From assembly GCA_038327195.1 (NCBI GenBank), contig JBBQKU010000019.1, positions 1-64,000 on the forward strand: a DNA stretch of 64,000 bases, written 5' to 3'. Shown here one piece after another: positions 16,831-25,362 of this stretch (positions within the stretch are counted from its first letter, which is position 1; every line of letters starts with the position of its first letter). The translations under genes were made by a program, and so were the position numbers. The stretch comes from UBA4416 sp038327195 (lineage in GTDB: Bacteria > Bacteroidota > Bacteroidia > B-17B0 > Aurantibacillaceae). The notes beneath the pieces were generated by a model. The model did not search any database. It was not told the origin of the DNA and saw nothing but the letters and a program-made list of their open reading frames with translations.

Positions 16831-18840
16831 TTATTTTATGTCAATAATTTTTAATTCGACACGTCTATTCAGTTGTCTTCCTTCTGGATTATCAGTACCA
16901 TCAGCATTTTCATTTTTGGCATCGGGAGAAGACTCGCCGTAGCCTTTGGATGTAAGTCTTTCTTTACTAATACCATTAACTATTAAATAATTGACTACTG
17001 CGGCAGCTCGTTCATTAGACAATTTTAAATTATAATCAGTTGTTCCTTTAGAATCCGTATACCCTGAAATTTCAATTGATACTTTTGGATATTTATTCAA
17101 AAATCGAATGATGTTTTTTAATTCCACATTAGATGTTTTGCGAAGTGTTGCTTTATCAAAATCAAAGAAAATATTATTTAAAACTATTTTCGAACCAATT
17201 GTTATTGGTGGTAATTGAATTGCTTTATAAATCTCATAGTAATTAGTATTCTTTTTAATTTCTCTATTTTCAGAATAAAACAGATAGCCTTCGGCCTCGT
17301 ATGAAATATTATAATTTTTTCCAGGTGTTAAAATAAATAAGTATTGCCCTGTTTTGCTATTTGGTCTATACACACCAGCCACTAATCCAGTTTCATTATC
17401 TGTAACAGTAATCTCAATATCTTGGGGCACTGTTCCATTTATATCTTTTACGATACCTTTTAATAAAGTTAACGGCGCTTTTTTTTGATCAATAAACGTA
17501 ATCATATAATTATCTTTTTCTCCAAGGCCCCCTTCTTTAAAAGAAGAATAATAGGCTTTTGTTTTATCAGGAGATACCACATAAAAAACATCATCATCAG
17601 GTGAGTTGATTGGATAACCAACATTTACTGGCGCTGACCATTTTGAGTTATTCTCAGACATCATACTGTAAAAAATATCAAAGCCGCCCATTGTATTATG
17701 TCCGTTAGAACTAAAAAATAATGTAATACCGTCTGGATGTATAAAAGGAGCATCTTCATCATATTCGGTATTAATTAAAGCGCCCATGTTTTTAGCCTTT
17801 CCCCATTCTCCATCTTTTGTTTTTTGACTCACGTAAATATCTCTACCTCCAAAACCTCCAGGACGATTACTTGTAAAGTAAATGAAATGTCCATCAGCAG
17901 AAATAAATGCACTTGGTTCCCAATGCTTACTATTAATATTAGAATTTAGTTTTATTGGAGTTGACCAAACATCACCATTTAAAGTTGTTGAATAAATATT
18001 TCCGTCGCCATTATCATCTTTATAAATTAAAATTTCTTGTCCATCAGGAGAAATACCTACAGAGGCTTCATTCTCATCTGTGTTAATGGGTTTCCCAATA
18101 CTTTGTGCTTTAGACCAAGTAGAGTTTTCAAAGTGAGAAATATAAATATCCTCAAAATATTTTCCTTCAGGAGTTAAATTTCCTCCAGTACTTTCAATAC
18201 TTCTCGTCGTAAAAATCATTGTATTTTGATCCGCTGTTAAAACTGGAGAATAATCAGCATAAGTAGAATTTAAATTTTTACCCATGTTTTCAATTTTTAC
18301 ATTAATAGGAACGGCCATTAATTCTTTACCCGTATTGCACATTTCAATTTTCCGATTAGCATCTTTTAAATTCTCAGAATCTTTGTGTTTATATAACAAT
18401 AATTCTTTTTTATAACGCTCATAAGAAGCAATTGCTTTGTTAAACTTAGAATGAATGTGATAGGCATCTCCCAAAAGTTTATAAGACAATAGAGGTGCGT
18501 TTCTTTCTTTTGAATTGCCTTCATTATATTTATGTGATACGTTAAGAATTGCCTTTTCAAGAAAGGGTAGGGCTTTTGCTTTGCCACTTCTTGCTTTTAA
18601 ATAACACTCACCAACTAAATAACATATGTTAGAATTTGTTGTATCGCTTCTGTATAACTCTAAATACATAGGCAAGGCAGCATATACATTTCCTCCTTTG
18701 TAAACTTCTTGAGCTAATTTGAATTTAGTATCAAAATCTGTTGTGTTTTGTGCAAATAAGGAACTCGTCTTAATTACTAAAACGAAAATAAAAATTGAGT
18801 AAGAAATTCTTTTAAATAGTTTTGGATTGAATGTTTTCAT
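16831..18840 (-). CDS. Second PorE-like OmpA family protein
   Basis: A 669-residue exported protein (signal peptide ending LFAQ). Domains in order: TPR region (about 35-165), PD40 propeller (about 195-450; FTSNRPGGFGGRDIY, SSNGHNTMGGFDIFY), regulatory beta domain (about 455-545), OmpA domain (about 555-669; EISGYTDSKGTTDYN, NRRVELKI). Same architecture as the 6875-8827 protein, but without an adjacent PorP/SprF gene; its partner is a DUF748 protein. A regulatory element lies 123 nt upstream. Confidence 0.85.
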   Translation of the reverse strand: MKTFNPKLFKRISYSIFIFVLVIKTSSLFAQNTTDFDTKFKLAQEVYKGGNVYAALPMYLELYRSDTTNSNICYLVGECYLKARSGKAKALPFLEKAILNVSHKYNEGNSKERNAPLLSYKLLGDAYHIHSKFNKAIASYERYKKELLLYKHKDSENLKDANRKIEMCNTGKELMAVPINVKIENMGKNLNSTYADYSPVLTADQNTMIFTTRSIESTGGNLTPEGKYFEDIYISHFENSTWSKAQSIGKPINTDENEASVGISPDGQEILIYKDDNGDGNIYSTTLNGDVWSTPIKLNSNINSKHWEPSAFISADGHFIYFTSNRPGGFGGRDIYVSQKTKDGEWGKAKNMGALINTEYDEDAPFIHPDGITLFFSSNGHNTMGGFDIFYSMMSENNSKWSAPVNVGYPINSPDDDVFYVVSPDKTKAYYSSFKEGGLGEKDNYMITFIDQKKAPLTLLKGIVKDINGTVPQDIEITVTDNETGLVAGVYRPNSKTGQYLFILTPGKNYNISYEAEGYLFYSENREIKKNTNYYEIYKAIQLPPITIGSKIVLNNIFFDFDKATLRKTSNVELKNIIRFLNKYPKVSIEISGYTDSKGTTDYNLKLSNERAAAVVNYLIVNGISKERLTSKGYGESSPDAKNENADGTDNPEGRQLNRRVELKIIDIK

Positions 18841-18878
18841 AATATGTTTTTTTAATTTTTAATATGCAAATAAAAGTA

Positions 18879-18908
18879 AACCCGAAATATCTAACGAAAT
18901 CTCGGGTT
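18879..18908 (-). terminator. Terminator-like hairpin after the AraC-kinase-receiver operon
   Basis: AACCCGA and TCGGGTT arms (7 bp) around 16 nt. It lies about 110 nt after the stop of the receiver gene and inside the leader of the PorE-like gene, downstream of that gene's predicted start site. It could therefore also be a leader hairpin. Confidence 0.5.
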
Positions 18909-18933
18909 CTGATTAAACTAAAATTGTCTTATG

Positions 18934-18997
18934 CAAATATTGATTATTTTAAATAATATTAGTTACATAAGTTTAGAAATACTTTACATAATTTACA
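18934..18997 (-). promoter_or_regulatory. Regulon element site 7 and promoter of the PorE-like-DUF748 unit
   Basis: The operator spans 18963-18997: TGTAAAT-TA-TGTAA-N16-TGTAA on the coding strand, then 25 nt to AATATTTG (TTTG at 18934-18937). There is one mismatch in the outer half-site. The leader is long, about 90 nt. Confidence 0.75.
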
Positions 18998-19017
18998 CTT
19001 TTACTTTATACTAAAAA

Positions 19018-19452
19018 TTACATTTTATCCATATACCAATTTAATTCTTTTTTAATTTTTTGATGTTCCATAATATCTGAAATTATTTTCTGTAATCGCA
19101 TAAAAGCAGTTTCGCTTTTAACAACATAATCAGATGCTTTATGGTGCATGCAATTAATTGCCACATCAATTTTATCTTGTGAAGATAGCATAATCACAGG
19201 TATGTGATTGTTAAACGCTTTAATTTTATCTAATGTTGCTAAGCCATTCATAGCTGATGCATCAATACCATCTAAATGGTAATCTAATATGATTACATCA
19301 GGCCCTTCTGATAAATGATTAATACATTGTTCACCAGTAGAAAATGTTTTTATTATAAAATCAGAGTGTTCTTGAAATTGTATTTCTAAAGATCTCAGTA
19401 ACAAAGCATCGTCATCTACTAAAAAAAGTTTTACTTTATTTTCGTTTTCCAT
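19018..19452 (-). CDS. Receiver-only response regulator
   Basis: A 144-residue REC domain without an output domain. Acidic pocket DDD at residues 13-15, phospho-acceptor Asp57 in VIILDYHLDG, conserved Lys in YVVKSE. The start codon overlaps the stop of the hybrid kinase by one base. A stand-alone receiver next to a hybrid kinase with HPt domain suggests a phosphorelay intermediate or protein-interaction switch, not a DNA-binding regulator. Confidence 0.85.
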   Translation of the reverse strand: MENENKVKLFLVDDDALLLRSLEIQFQEHSDFIIKTFSTGEQCINHLSEGPDVIILDYHLDGIDASAMNGLATLDKIKAFNNHIPVIMLSSQDKIDVAINCMHHKASDYVVKSETAFMRLQKIISDIMEHQKIKKELNWYMDKM

Positions 19453-22400
19453 TATTTTTTATTTTTAATTAAATTATATTCTTCTTGTAATTCTTTACAG
19501 GCTCCTAGACAAACTGATTCTAATTTTAAAACTAAATCATGAATGCCATCTTCTTGTTTTTGTACACTAGCATATTCATGTATTTTTTTTGCAATAGATT
19601 CAAACTCAGGCTTAATTCCAACAATTGTAAATGAAGGTAATATTTTATGCATGGTAGCTTGTAGCATACTCCAATCTTTATCATGAAAACTTTTAGTCAT
19701 AGAGGCTATCATTGGAGGTGTTTGTTCTAAATAAAGACTTATCATTTCCATCATTAATTCAGGTTTAGATTTGGTTCTATTTATCAAATAATCCAAATTA
19801 GTATATCTAGTTTCTTTATTTAAAATTTTCGGATTCTCCATTTTTTTATGTTCGATACTAGTTTTAGTGATTAAATTTTTTATTTTATTATAAAGTAATT
19901 TTTCATTTACTGGTTTTGCTAAATAATCATTCATACCAACGGCCTTGCATTTTTCTACATCCACTGTGGTTACATCTGCTGTTAGTGCAATAATTGGTAT
20001 ACTTAATTTTAATGTATTCCGAATGTATTCTGTTGCTTCAAAACCATTCATTTCTGGCATCTGTAAATCCATCAAAATAATATCATAGGTATTATGTAGT
20101 AATTTTTCAATGGCAATTTTCCCATTTCCAGCTATATCACATCCATAACCAAAATCATCTAGTAACGTTCGCATTAATAATTGATTTAAAGCAATATCTT
20201 CAACTACTAATACTTTTATATTTCTATTATCTTCAGTCTCTTCTAAGGTTCCAATTTCTACTTCTGCTTCGGCATTTGTTTTTTTGAAGGGCAAATTAAA
20301 ACTGAAAGTAGATCCTTCATCAATTTTACTCGTAACACAAATTTTGCCCCCTTGTGGTTCTACGAGTTGTTTTACAATTGCTAAACCTAAACCTGTTCCA
20401 CCGTATAATCGTGAGGTATCATGTGTTGCTTGTTGAAAATTTTCAAAAATATTTTTTATTTTATGCTCACTAATTCCAATTCCAGTATCTATAACAGCAA
20501 ATTCAATATTCACATTTTCATCATCCTCGGATAATAATTTAACTGTAACTGTAATTTTTCCATTATTAGTAAATTTAACAGCATTACTCACTAAATTTAA
20601 AATAATTTGGTGTAACCTAATAGGATCGCCTACTAAAACATCTGGAATTCGAGAATCATATTCCTTCACTAAAACAAGATTTTTTTCCTCAATTTTCGGT
20701 TCAAATAAATGCAACATAGCCGAAATGGAAGATGCTAATTTAAAGGGCGTTTTTTCAAAAGTCATTTTTCCAGCATCCACTTTTGCTAAGTCTAAAATAT
20801 CATTAATCAAAACAATTAAAGCGTCGCCACTCACTTTAATAGCTTGTAAATATTCTCTTTGTTTAATTGATAAATCTGTTTTTAAAACAACTTTCGTAAA
20901 ACCAATAATCGCATTCATCGGTGTCCGAATTTCATGACTCATATTTGATAAAAACTGTTGTTTTGATTTTACCGCGTTTTCTGCTTTGATTTTTGCATCT
21001 TCAGCAATTGATGTTGCCAATTCGGCAAATACTTTAGCTTCGGTTAATTCCTTTTCGTACCGTTTTTGTTCACTAATATCTCTAGCAACAATTACGGCGC
21101 CTATTACAATCCCTCTATCATCTTTATAAACCGAGCCATTAAATAAAACATCAGTTAATTTATGGTCTTTTATAGTTAATGGATAATCGGCAACAAAGCC
21201 TTTTTTAAAAACTTCCTGATAAACTTCGCTTGCTTTTTTAGGGTCTGTAAAATATTCCTTAAAATCACTCCCTTTCAAATCTGCTCTTGATATACCTGTA
21301 ACATGAACCATGGCCTCATTCATATCCGTAATTTTTCCTTCGGGGCTAATTACTATTAAGGGGTCTCGACTTGCTTCAATTAAACTTAAAGAATATTGAG
21401 AAAGTAGTTTTTTAGCTGTTATATCTGAACGTATGGATACGTATTGGTATATTTCTCCATCTTCATTAAAGAATGGAACAACCGTTGTATCTACCCAGTA
21501 AATACTGCCATCTTTTGCTCTGTTTTTAATTTCTCCTCTCCAAATTTCACCACATTGTATCACTGCCCAAAAATCGGCCATAAAATCTGAAGAGTGATAT
21601 CCTGAATTCACTATCCTATGATCTTTACCAATAAGTTCTTCTCGTTTGTATTTTGATATTTTACAAAAATTATCATTAGCATAATTAATAATGCCATTCT
21701 CATCAGTAATAGCAACAATGGAAGATTCATCAAGCGCTTTTTTGTAACCTGAAATTTCTTTTAAAGACTTTTCTAAACTAACTTCTGCTCTTTTTTTTGC
21801 AGTTACATCTCTTGCTGAAGCACTTACACCTAATACATTTCCATTACTATCTTTATATACAGACGCATTATATAATACATCTATTAAAGTTCCATTTTTA
21901 TGTTTTATGGTTAATGGATAATCGGCAACAAAAGATTTCTCGAATACCATTTTATATACTCCTCTTGCTTTTTCAGGCTCTGTAAAATAATCAGAAAAAT
22001 CTGTTCCAATTAATTTTTCTCTTATTACGCCTGTTGCTTTGATGGAAGCTTCATTCACATCTGTTATTTTGCCTTCTGCAGAAATTGTTACTAATGGGTC
22101 CGTTGAGGCTTCAATCAAACTTCGGGCATACTTAGAGGCTTGTTCTTGCGAATTACTAAATTTCTCTAATTCTCTTTTTTCAATTTTTCTTTTATCCTTT
22201 TCCTTATTTTGAAAATCGAGTTCTTTATCAGCAATTACTAATTCAGCAGCTCGTTTTCCTTTTTCTTCATTTTGAAATAAAAGTTCTTTATTAGCGATAA
22301 TTAATTCTGCTGCTCTTTTTTCTTTTTCTTCATTTTGAAATAACAATTCTTTATTCGCAATAATTAGTTCGTTGGCACGTTTTTCTTTTTCTTGATTTTG

Positions 22401-23027
22401 AAATACTAACTCTTTATTAGCAATAATTAATTCTTTTGCTCTCTTTTCTTTTTCTTGATTTTGAAAAATTAGCTCTTTATTAGCAATAACTAATTCATCT
22501 GCTCTCTTTTCTTTTTCTTTGTTTTGAAAATCTAATTTTTTATTAGCAATACTTAATTCATTAGCTCTATTTTCTTTATCTACATCTTGTGAGGCGATTT
22601 TATGATACGACCCCATTAATTCAGAAATATCTCTATCTGTACTTACTATCCCAATAATAATTCCATCTTCATCTTTAATTGCAGTTAAATAAACAGAAAC
22701 ATCAAGTAACACGTTATTTTTATTCAGTCTTTTAACTTGAAAACGAGGTATCTCAAATCCATCAACTAATTGTCCAATTGTTTTTTCAATTTTATTTATT
22801 TCATCAGAAGGAATAAGAATGTTGATATTTTCGCCTATTAATTCTGAACCATAATATCCATAAATAGTTTCAGCACCTTTATTCCATGTAGTAATAATGC
22901 CATCAATAGTTGTTGTTATCACTGCTAAATCAAACGAATCAATAATTAGTTTAGAAAGAATACCATTCTTATTATACTCAACTAATGAATCGAAATTTTT
23001 TTTTTGAAAATTCCCTACTTTTGACAT
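19452..23027 (-). CDS. Hybrid histidine kinase with four PAS domains, coiled-coil repeats, receiver and HPt
   Basis: A 1191-residue protein without clear membrane helices. Domains in order: PAS (about 20-135), seven-fold 21-residue coiled-coil repeat (about 150-280), PAS (about 295-410), PAS (about 418-540), PAS (about 545-660), HisKA with phospho-His698 in SNMSHEIRTPMN, HATPase (GGTGLGLAIV), receiver with Asp987 in MDLQMPEMNG, and HPt with His1127 in MHKILPSFTIVG. It starts 3 nt after the AraC gene and overlaps the receiver gene, so the three form one relay operon. The signal sensed is unknown; cytoplasmic PAS domains suggest redox, gas or a small ligand. Confidence 0.9.
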   Translation of the reverse strand: MSKVGNFQKKNFDSLVEYNKNGILSKLIIDSFDLAVITTTIDGIITTWNKGAETIYGYYGSELIGENINILIPSDEINKIEKTIGQLVDGFEIPRFQVKRLNKNNVLLDVSVYLTAIKDEDGIIIGIVSTDRDISELMGSYHKIASQDVDKENRANELSIANKKLDFQNKEKEKRADELVIANKELIFQNQEKEKRAKELIIANKELVFQNQEKEKRANELIIANKELLFQNEEKEKRAAELIIANKELLFQNEEKGKRAAELVIADKELDFQNKEKDKRKIEKRELEKFSNSQEQASKYARSLIEASTDPLVTISAEGKITDVNEASIKATGVIREKLIGTDFSDYFTEPEKARGVYKMVFEKSFVADYPLTIKHKNGTLIDVLYNASVYKDSNGNVLGVSASARDVTAKKRAEVSLEKSLKEISGYKKALDESSIVAITDENGIINYANDNFCKISKYKREELIGKDHRIVNSGYHSSDFMADFWAVIQCGEIWRGEIKNRAKDGSIYWVDTTVVPFFNEDGEIYQYVSIRSDITAKKLLSQYSLSLIEASRDPLIVISPEGKITDMNEAMVHVTGISRADLKGSDFKEYFTDPKKASEVYQEVFKKGFVADYPLTIKDHKLTDVLFNGSVYKDDRGIVIGAVIVARDISEQKRYEKELTEAKVFAELATSIAEDAKIKAENAVKSKQQFLSNMSHEIRTPMNAIIGFTKVVLKTDLSIKQREYLQAIKVSGDALIVLINDILDLAKVDAGKMTFEKTPFKLASSISAMLHLFEPKIEEKNLVLVKEYDSRIPDVLVGDPIRLHQIILNLVSNAVKFTNNGKITVTVKLLSEDDENVNIEFAVIDTGIGISEHKIKNIFENFQQATHDTSRLYGGTGLGLAIVKQLVEPQGGKICVTSKIDEGSTFSFNLPFKKTNAEAEVEIGTLEETEDNRNIKVLVVEDIALNQLLMRTLLDDFGYGCDIAGNGKIAIEKLLHNTYDIILMDLQMPEMNGFEATEYIRNTLKLSIPIIALTADVTTVDVEKCKAVGMNDYLAKPVNEKLLYNKIKNLITKTSIEHKKMENPKILNKETRYTNLDYLINRTKSKPELMMEMISLYLEQTPPMIASMTKSFHDKDWSMLQATMHKILPSFTIVGIKPEFESIAKKIHEYASVQKQEDGIHDLVLKLESVCLGACKELQEEYNLIKNKK
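22190..22578 (-). repeat. 63-nt tandem repeat inside the hybrid kinase gene
   Basis: About six copies of a 63-nt unit encoding 21 residues (KRAxELIIANKELxFQNxEKE). This equals three heptads, so each unit extends a coiled coil without changing phase. It links the first PAS domain to the next. Confidence 0.85.
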
Positions 23028-23030
23028 TTT

Positions 23031-23612
23031 TTAATTTTTTAATATTTCGTTACCAATGTCCTCAATAGGATTTCTTCTTTTATCTTTTAATTGTTTAAAA
23101 TGAGAAGGCGTTAAACCAGTAATTTTTTTAAATTGATTGGATAAATGCGCTACACTACTGTAATTTAATTTATAAGAAATTTCGGTTAAATTTAATTCAT
23201 CATATAATAATAATTCTTTTGCTCTTTCAATTTTATGCGTAATAATAAACTGTTGAATAGTAGTGCCTTTTACTTCCGAAAAAATATTTGATAAATAGGT
23301 ATAGTCGTGTTTTAATTTTTCGCTGATAAAATCAGAATAATTTACTTTTGGTAACTCATCTGAATAATGAACCATGTCAATGATTACATTTATTATTTTT
23401 TCAATCAATACAGATCTTTTATCATCCATTAATTCTAAGCCCGATTGCAATAAAGCGGACTTCAATTGATCACGAGTAGCTGTTGAAATATTTTCCATAA
23501 TATCAACTTCTCCCAAATCAACCACAATAAAATGTAAGCCAAGTTTTTTTAACTCTTCTTTTACAACCATTTTACAACGGTTACTTACCATATATTTTAT
23601 AAATAGTTTCAT
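23031..23612 (-). CDS. AraC family transcriptional regulator
   Basis: A 193-residue protein. The C-terminal AraC helix-turn-helix pair spans about 90-178 (KIERAKELLLYDELNLTEIS ... YSSVAHLSNQFKKITGLTPSHFK). The N-terminal part begins MKLFIKYMVSNRCKMVVKEEL and belongs to a conserved short Bacteroidota type without a sugar-binding cupin. It is the only DNA-binding regulator found in the first 24 kb. It heads the operon with the hybrid kinase and receiver and has the shared element 136 nt upstream of its own start, implying autoregulation. Confidence 0.88.
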   Translation of the reverse strand: MKLFIKYMVSNRCKMVVKEELKKLGLHFIVVDLGEVDIMENISTATRDQLKSALLQSGLELMDDKRSVLIEKIINVIIDMVHYSDELPKVNYSDFISEKLKHDYTYLSNIFSEVKGTTIQQFIITHKIERAKELLLYDELNLTEISYKLNYSSVAHLSNQFKKITGLTPSHFKQLKDKRRNPIEDIGNEILKN

Positions 23613-23962
23613 TCGTTAAATTAGATATTTGAAATAGTTATAATAATAAAATTAAATTGGTGCGGTAATAATTAAATTGCGATTAATACTCTTAATTATA
23701 AACAGAAACCATTTAGTTTAAAGATGCACAATTAAACTCAGCATAAGTTGTATTATATATGCGATTTGTTACATAAATCACACATTTATTGCTTATTCAA
23801 TACCTTTTGAAAACTATTGTTTAAAAGTGTATTAAACATAGGCTACTAAAATGTCTGGTGTAGCAAAGGTTTAAAAAAAAACGATCGTAAATTTTGAATT
23901 TAGGCTACTAGTAAAAACTAATTATTTAAATCAATTCTTAAAATAATTATAGAAATACACTA
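23613..23962. other. Intergenic region upstream of the AraC operon
   Basis: 350 nt. It holds the AraC leader (about 100 nt), site 8, and on the right two direct copies of TAGGCTACTA at 23839-23848 and 23901-23910. No gene or clear terminator was seen for the transporter gene that ends at 23963. Confidence 0.55.
23719..23782 (-). promoter_or_regulatory. Regulon element site 8 and promoter of the AraC-kinase-receiver operon
   Basis: The operator spans 23748-23782: TGTGATT-TA-TGTAA-N16-TACAA on the coding strand, then 25 nt to CATCTTTA (at 23719-23722 the final G is A). It is the weakest of the eight sites in the downstream half-site and -7 box, but the spacing is exact. Confidence 0.65.
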
Positions 23963-25333
23963 TTAGGCTTGCAGTTTTTTAGTTTTAATTAAAGGAATAA
24001 TAATAATTAAACCAATAATGAAGAATATAATTAAAGATAAAATGGAATTACGCATACCACCTGTTATTTGACTAATTAAACCAAATGAAATAGTTCCTAA
24101 AATCATTCCTAATTTTTCGATCACATCATAAAAACTAAAAAAACTGGTATGGTCTTCGGTTTCAGGTAAATATTTAGAATAGGTTGAACGAGATAATGCT
24201 TGAACGCCGCCCATTACTAAACCAACTAAAAATGCAACAATATAAAATTCAAATGGCGTATGCACAACGCCGTAAGTGAACACACAAATAAAAATCCAAA
24301 TAAGTATTGTTACAATAAGTGTTTTTATATTTCCAATTTGTCTCGACATCCAAGAAAATAAAAACGAACCAGCGATTCCAACAAATTGAATAATTAAAAT
24401 ACTGATAATTAGAGCTGATGTTTTAGTTTTTTCTGCTATGATTGGATCATTTCCCCAATTTATTTCATTTCTAGCAAATAACACGGCAACAACCATTATG
24501 GTTTGTACACCCATATTGTAAAAAAAATAGCTGGTTAAAAAACGTTTTAACTGAGGCATTAATTTTATTTGAGTATATACTTTTGATAATTCTTTAAAGC
24601 CCTTTGAGAATAAACCGTCTCTGTTTGAGATAGTATGGTGATGAGTTTTTTTAGGTAAAAATTTAAAGGTGTATTGCGCAAACCCCATCCACCATAATCC
24701 AACTAATAAAAAAGAATATTTCGCTTTAAAAAAGCCAGATGTACTAACAACTATTCCATCAACTATAGTTTCCTGATATTTAAAAACCATGATACCAATT
24801 AAACAGATAATTAAAAGTAAAGAGCTTCCAAAATAACCTAAAGCAAAACCTCTAGCACTCACTTTATCTTGATTTTCGGGAGATGCAATTTGTGGTAAGT
24901 AAGAATTGTAATATACTAAACTGCCCCAAAAACCTATGGTTGCTGTTATAAAAGGAATAAAACTTAATTCTAAATTGTTTTTATCGAAAAAATATAAACC
25001 CATACATGAGAATGAACCTAAATAACAAAAAAACTGAAGAAAGAATTTTTTATTACCCAAATAATCTGCAATCCCACTTAAAATAGGAGATAATATGACA
25101 ACAATTGATAACGCAAAGGCATATACAAACGAATAAATATTGTGATTTTCAAATTCAATTCCTAAAAAGAAAACTTTATGACTAATAATTTGCCCTGTAA
25201 CAACATCTTTGGTTACCGTTACTGCGTCGTAAAAATTGGGGAAAATTGCGGAAGTGATTACTAATGGAAATACTGAGTTTGCCCAGTCATAAAAAGTCCA
25301 AGCACGTATTATTTTTTTATTATCTTTTTCCAT
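23963..25333 (-). CDS. MFS transporter, UMF1 (Atg22-like) family
   Basis: A 456-residue membrane protein with about 12 helices. The N-terminal motif AWTFYDWANSVFPLVI (near residue 11) is characteristic of the UMF1 family related to yeast Atg22. The substrate of bacterial members is unknown, with amino acids or other small solutes suspected. It lies 29 nt downstream of an OmpA family gene in the same direction; whether they share function is unclear. Confidence 0.85.
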   Translation of the reverse strand: MEKDNKKIIRAWTFYDWANSVFPLVITSAIFPNFYDAVTVTKDVVTGQIISHKVFFLGIEFENHNIYSFVYAFALSIVVILSPILSGIADYLGNKKFFLQFFCYLGSFSCMGLYFFDKNNLELSFIPFITATIGFWGSLVYYNSYLPQIASPENQDKVSARGFALGYFGSSLLLIICLIGIMVFKYQETIVDGIVVSTSGFFKAKYSFLLVGLWWMGFAQYTFKFLPKKTHHHTISNRDGLFSKGFKELSKVYTQIKLMPQLKRFLTSYFFYNMGVQTIMVVAVLFARNEINWGNDPIIAEKTKTSALIISILIIQFVGIAGSFLFSWMSRQIGNIKTLIVTILIWIFICVFTYGVVHTPFEFYIVAFLVGLVMGGVQALSRSTYSKYLPETEDHTSFFSFYDVIEKLGMILGTISFGLISQITGGMRNSILSLIIFFIIGLIIIIPLIKTKKLQA

Positions 25334-25362
25334 TAAATATTTTTTTAAATAAATTTACGTAA

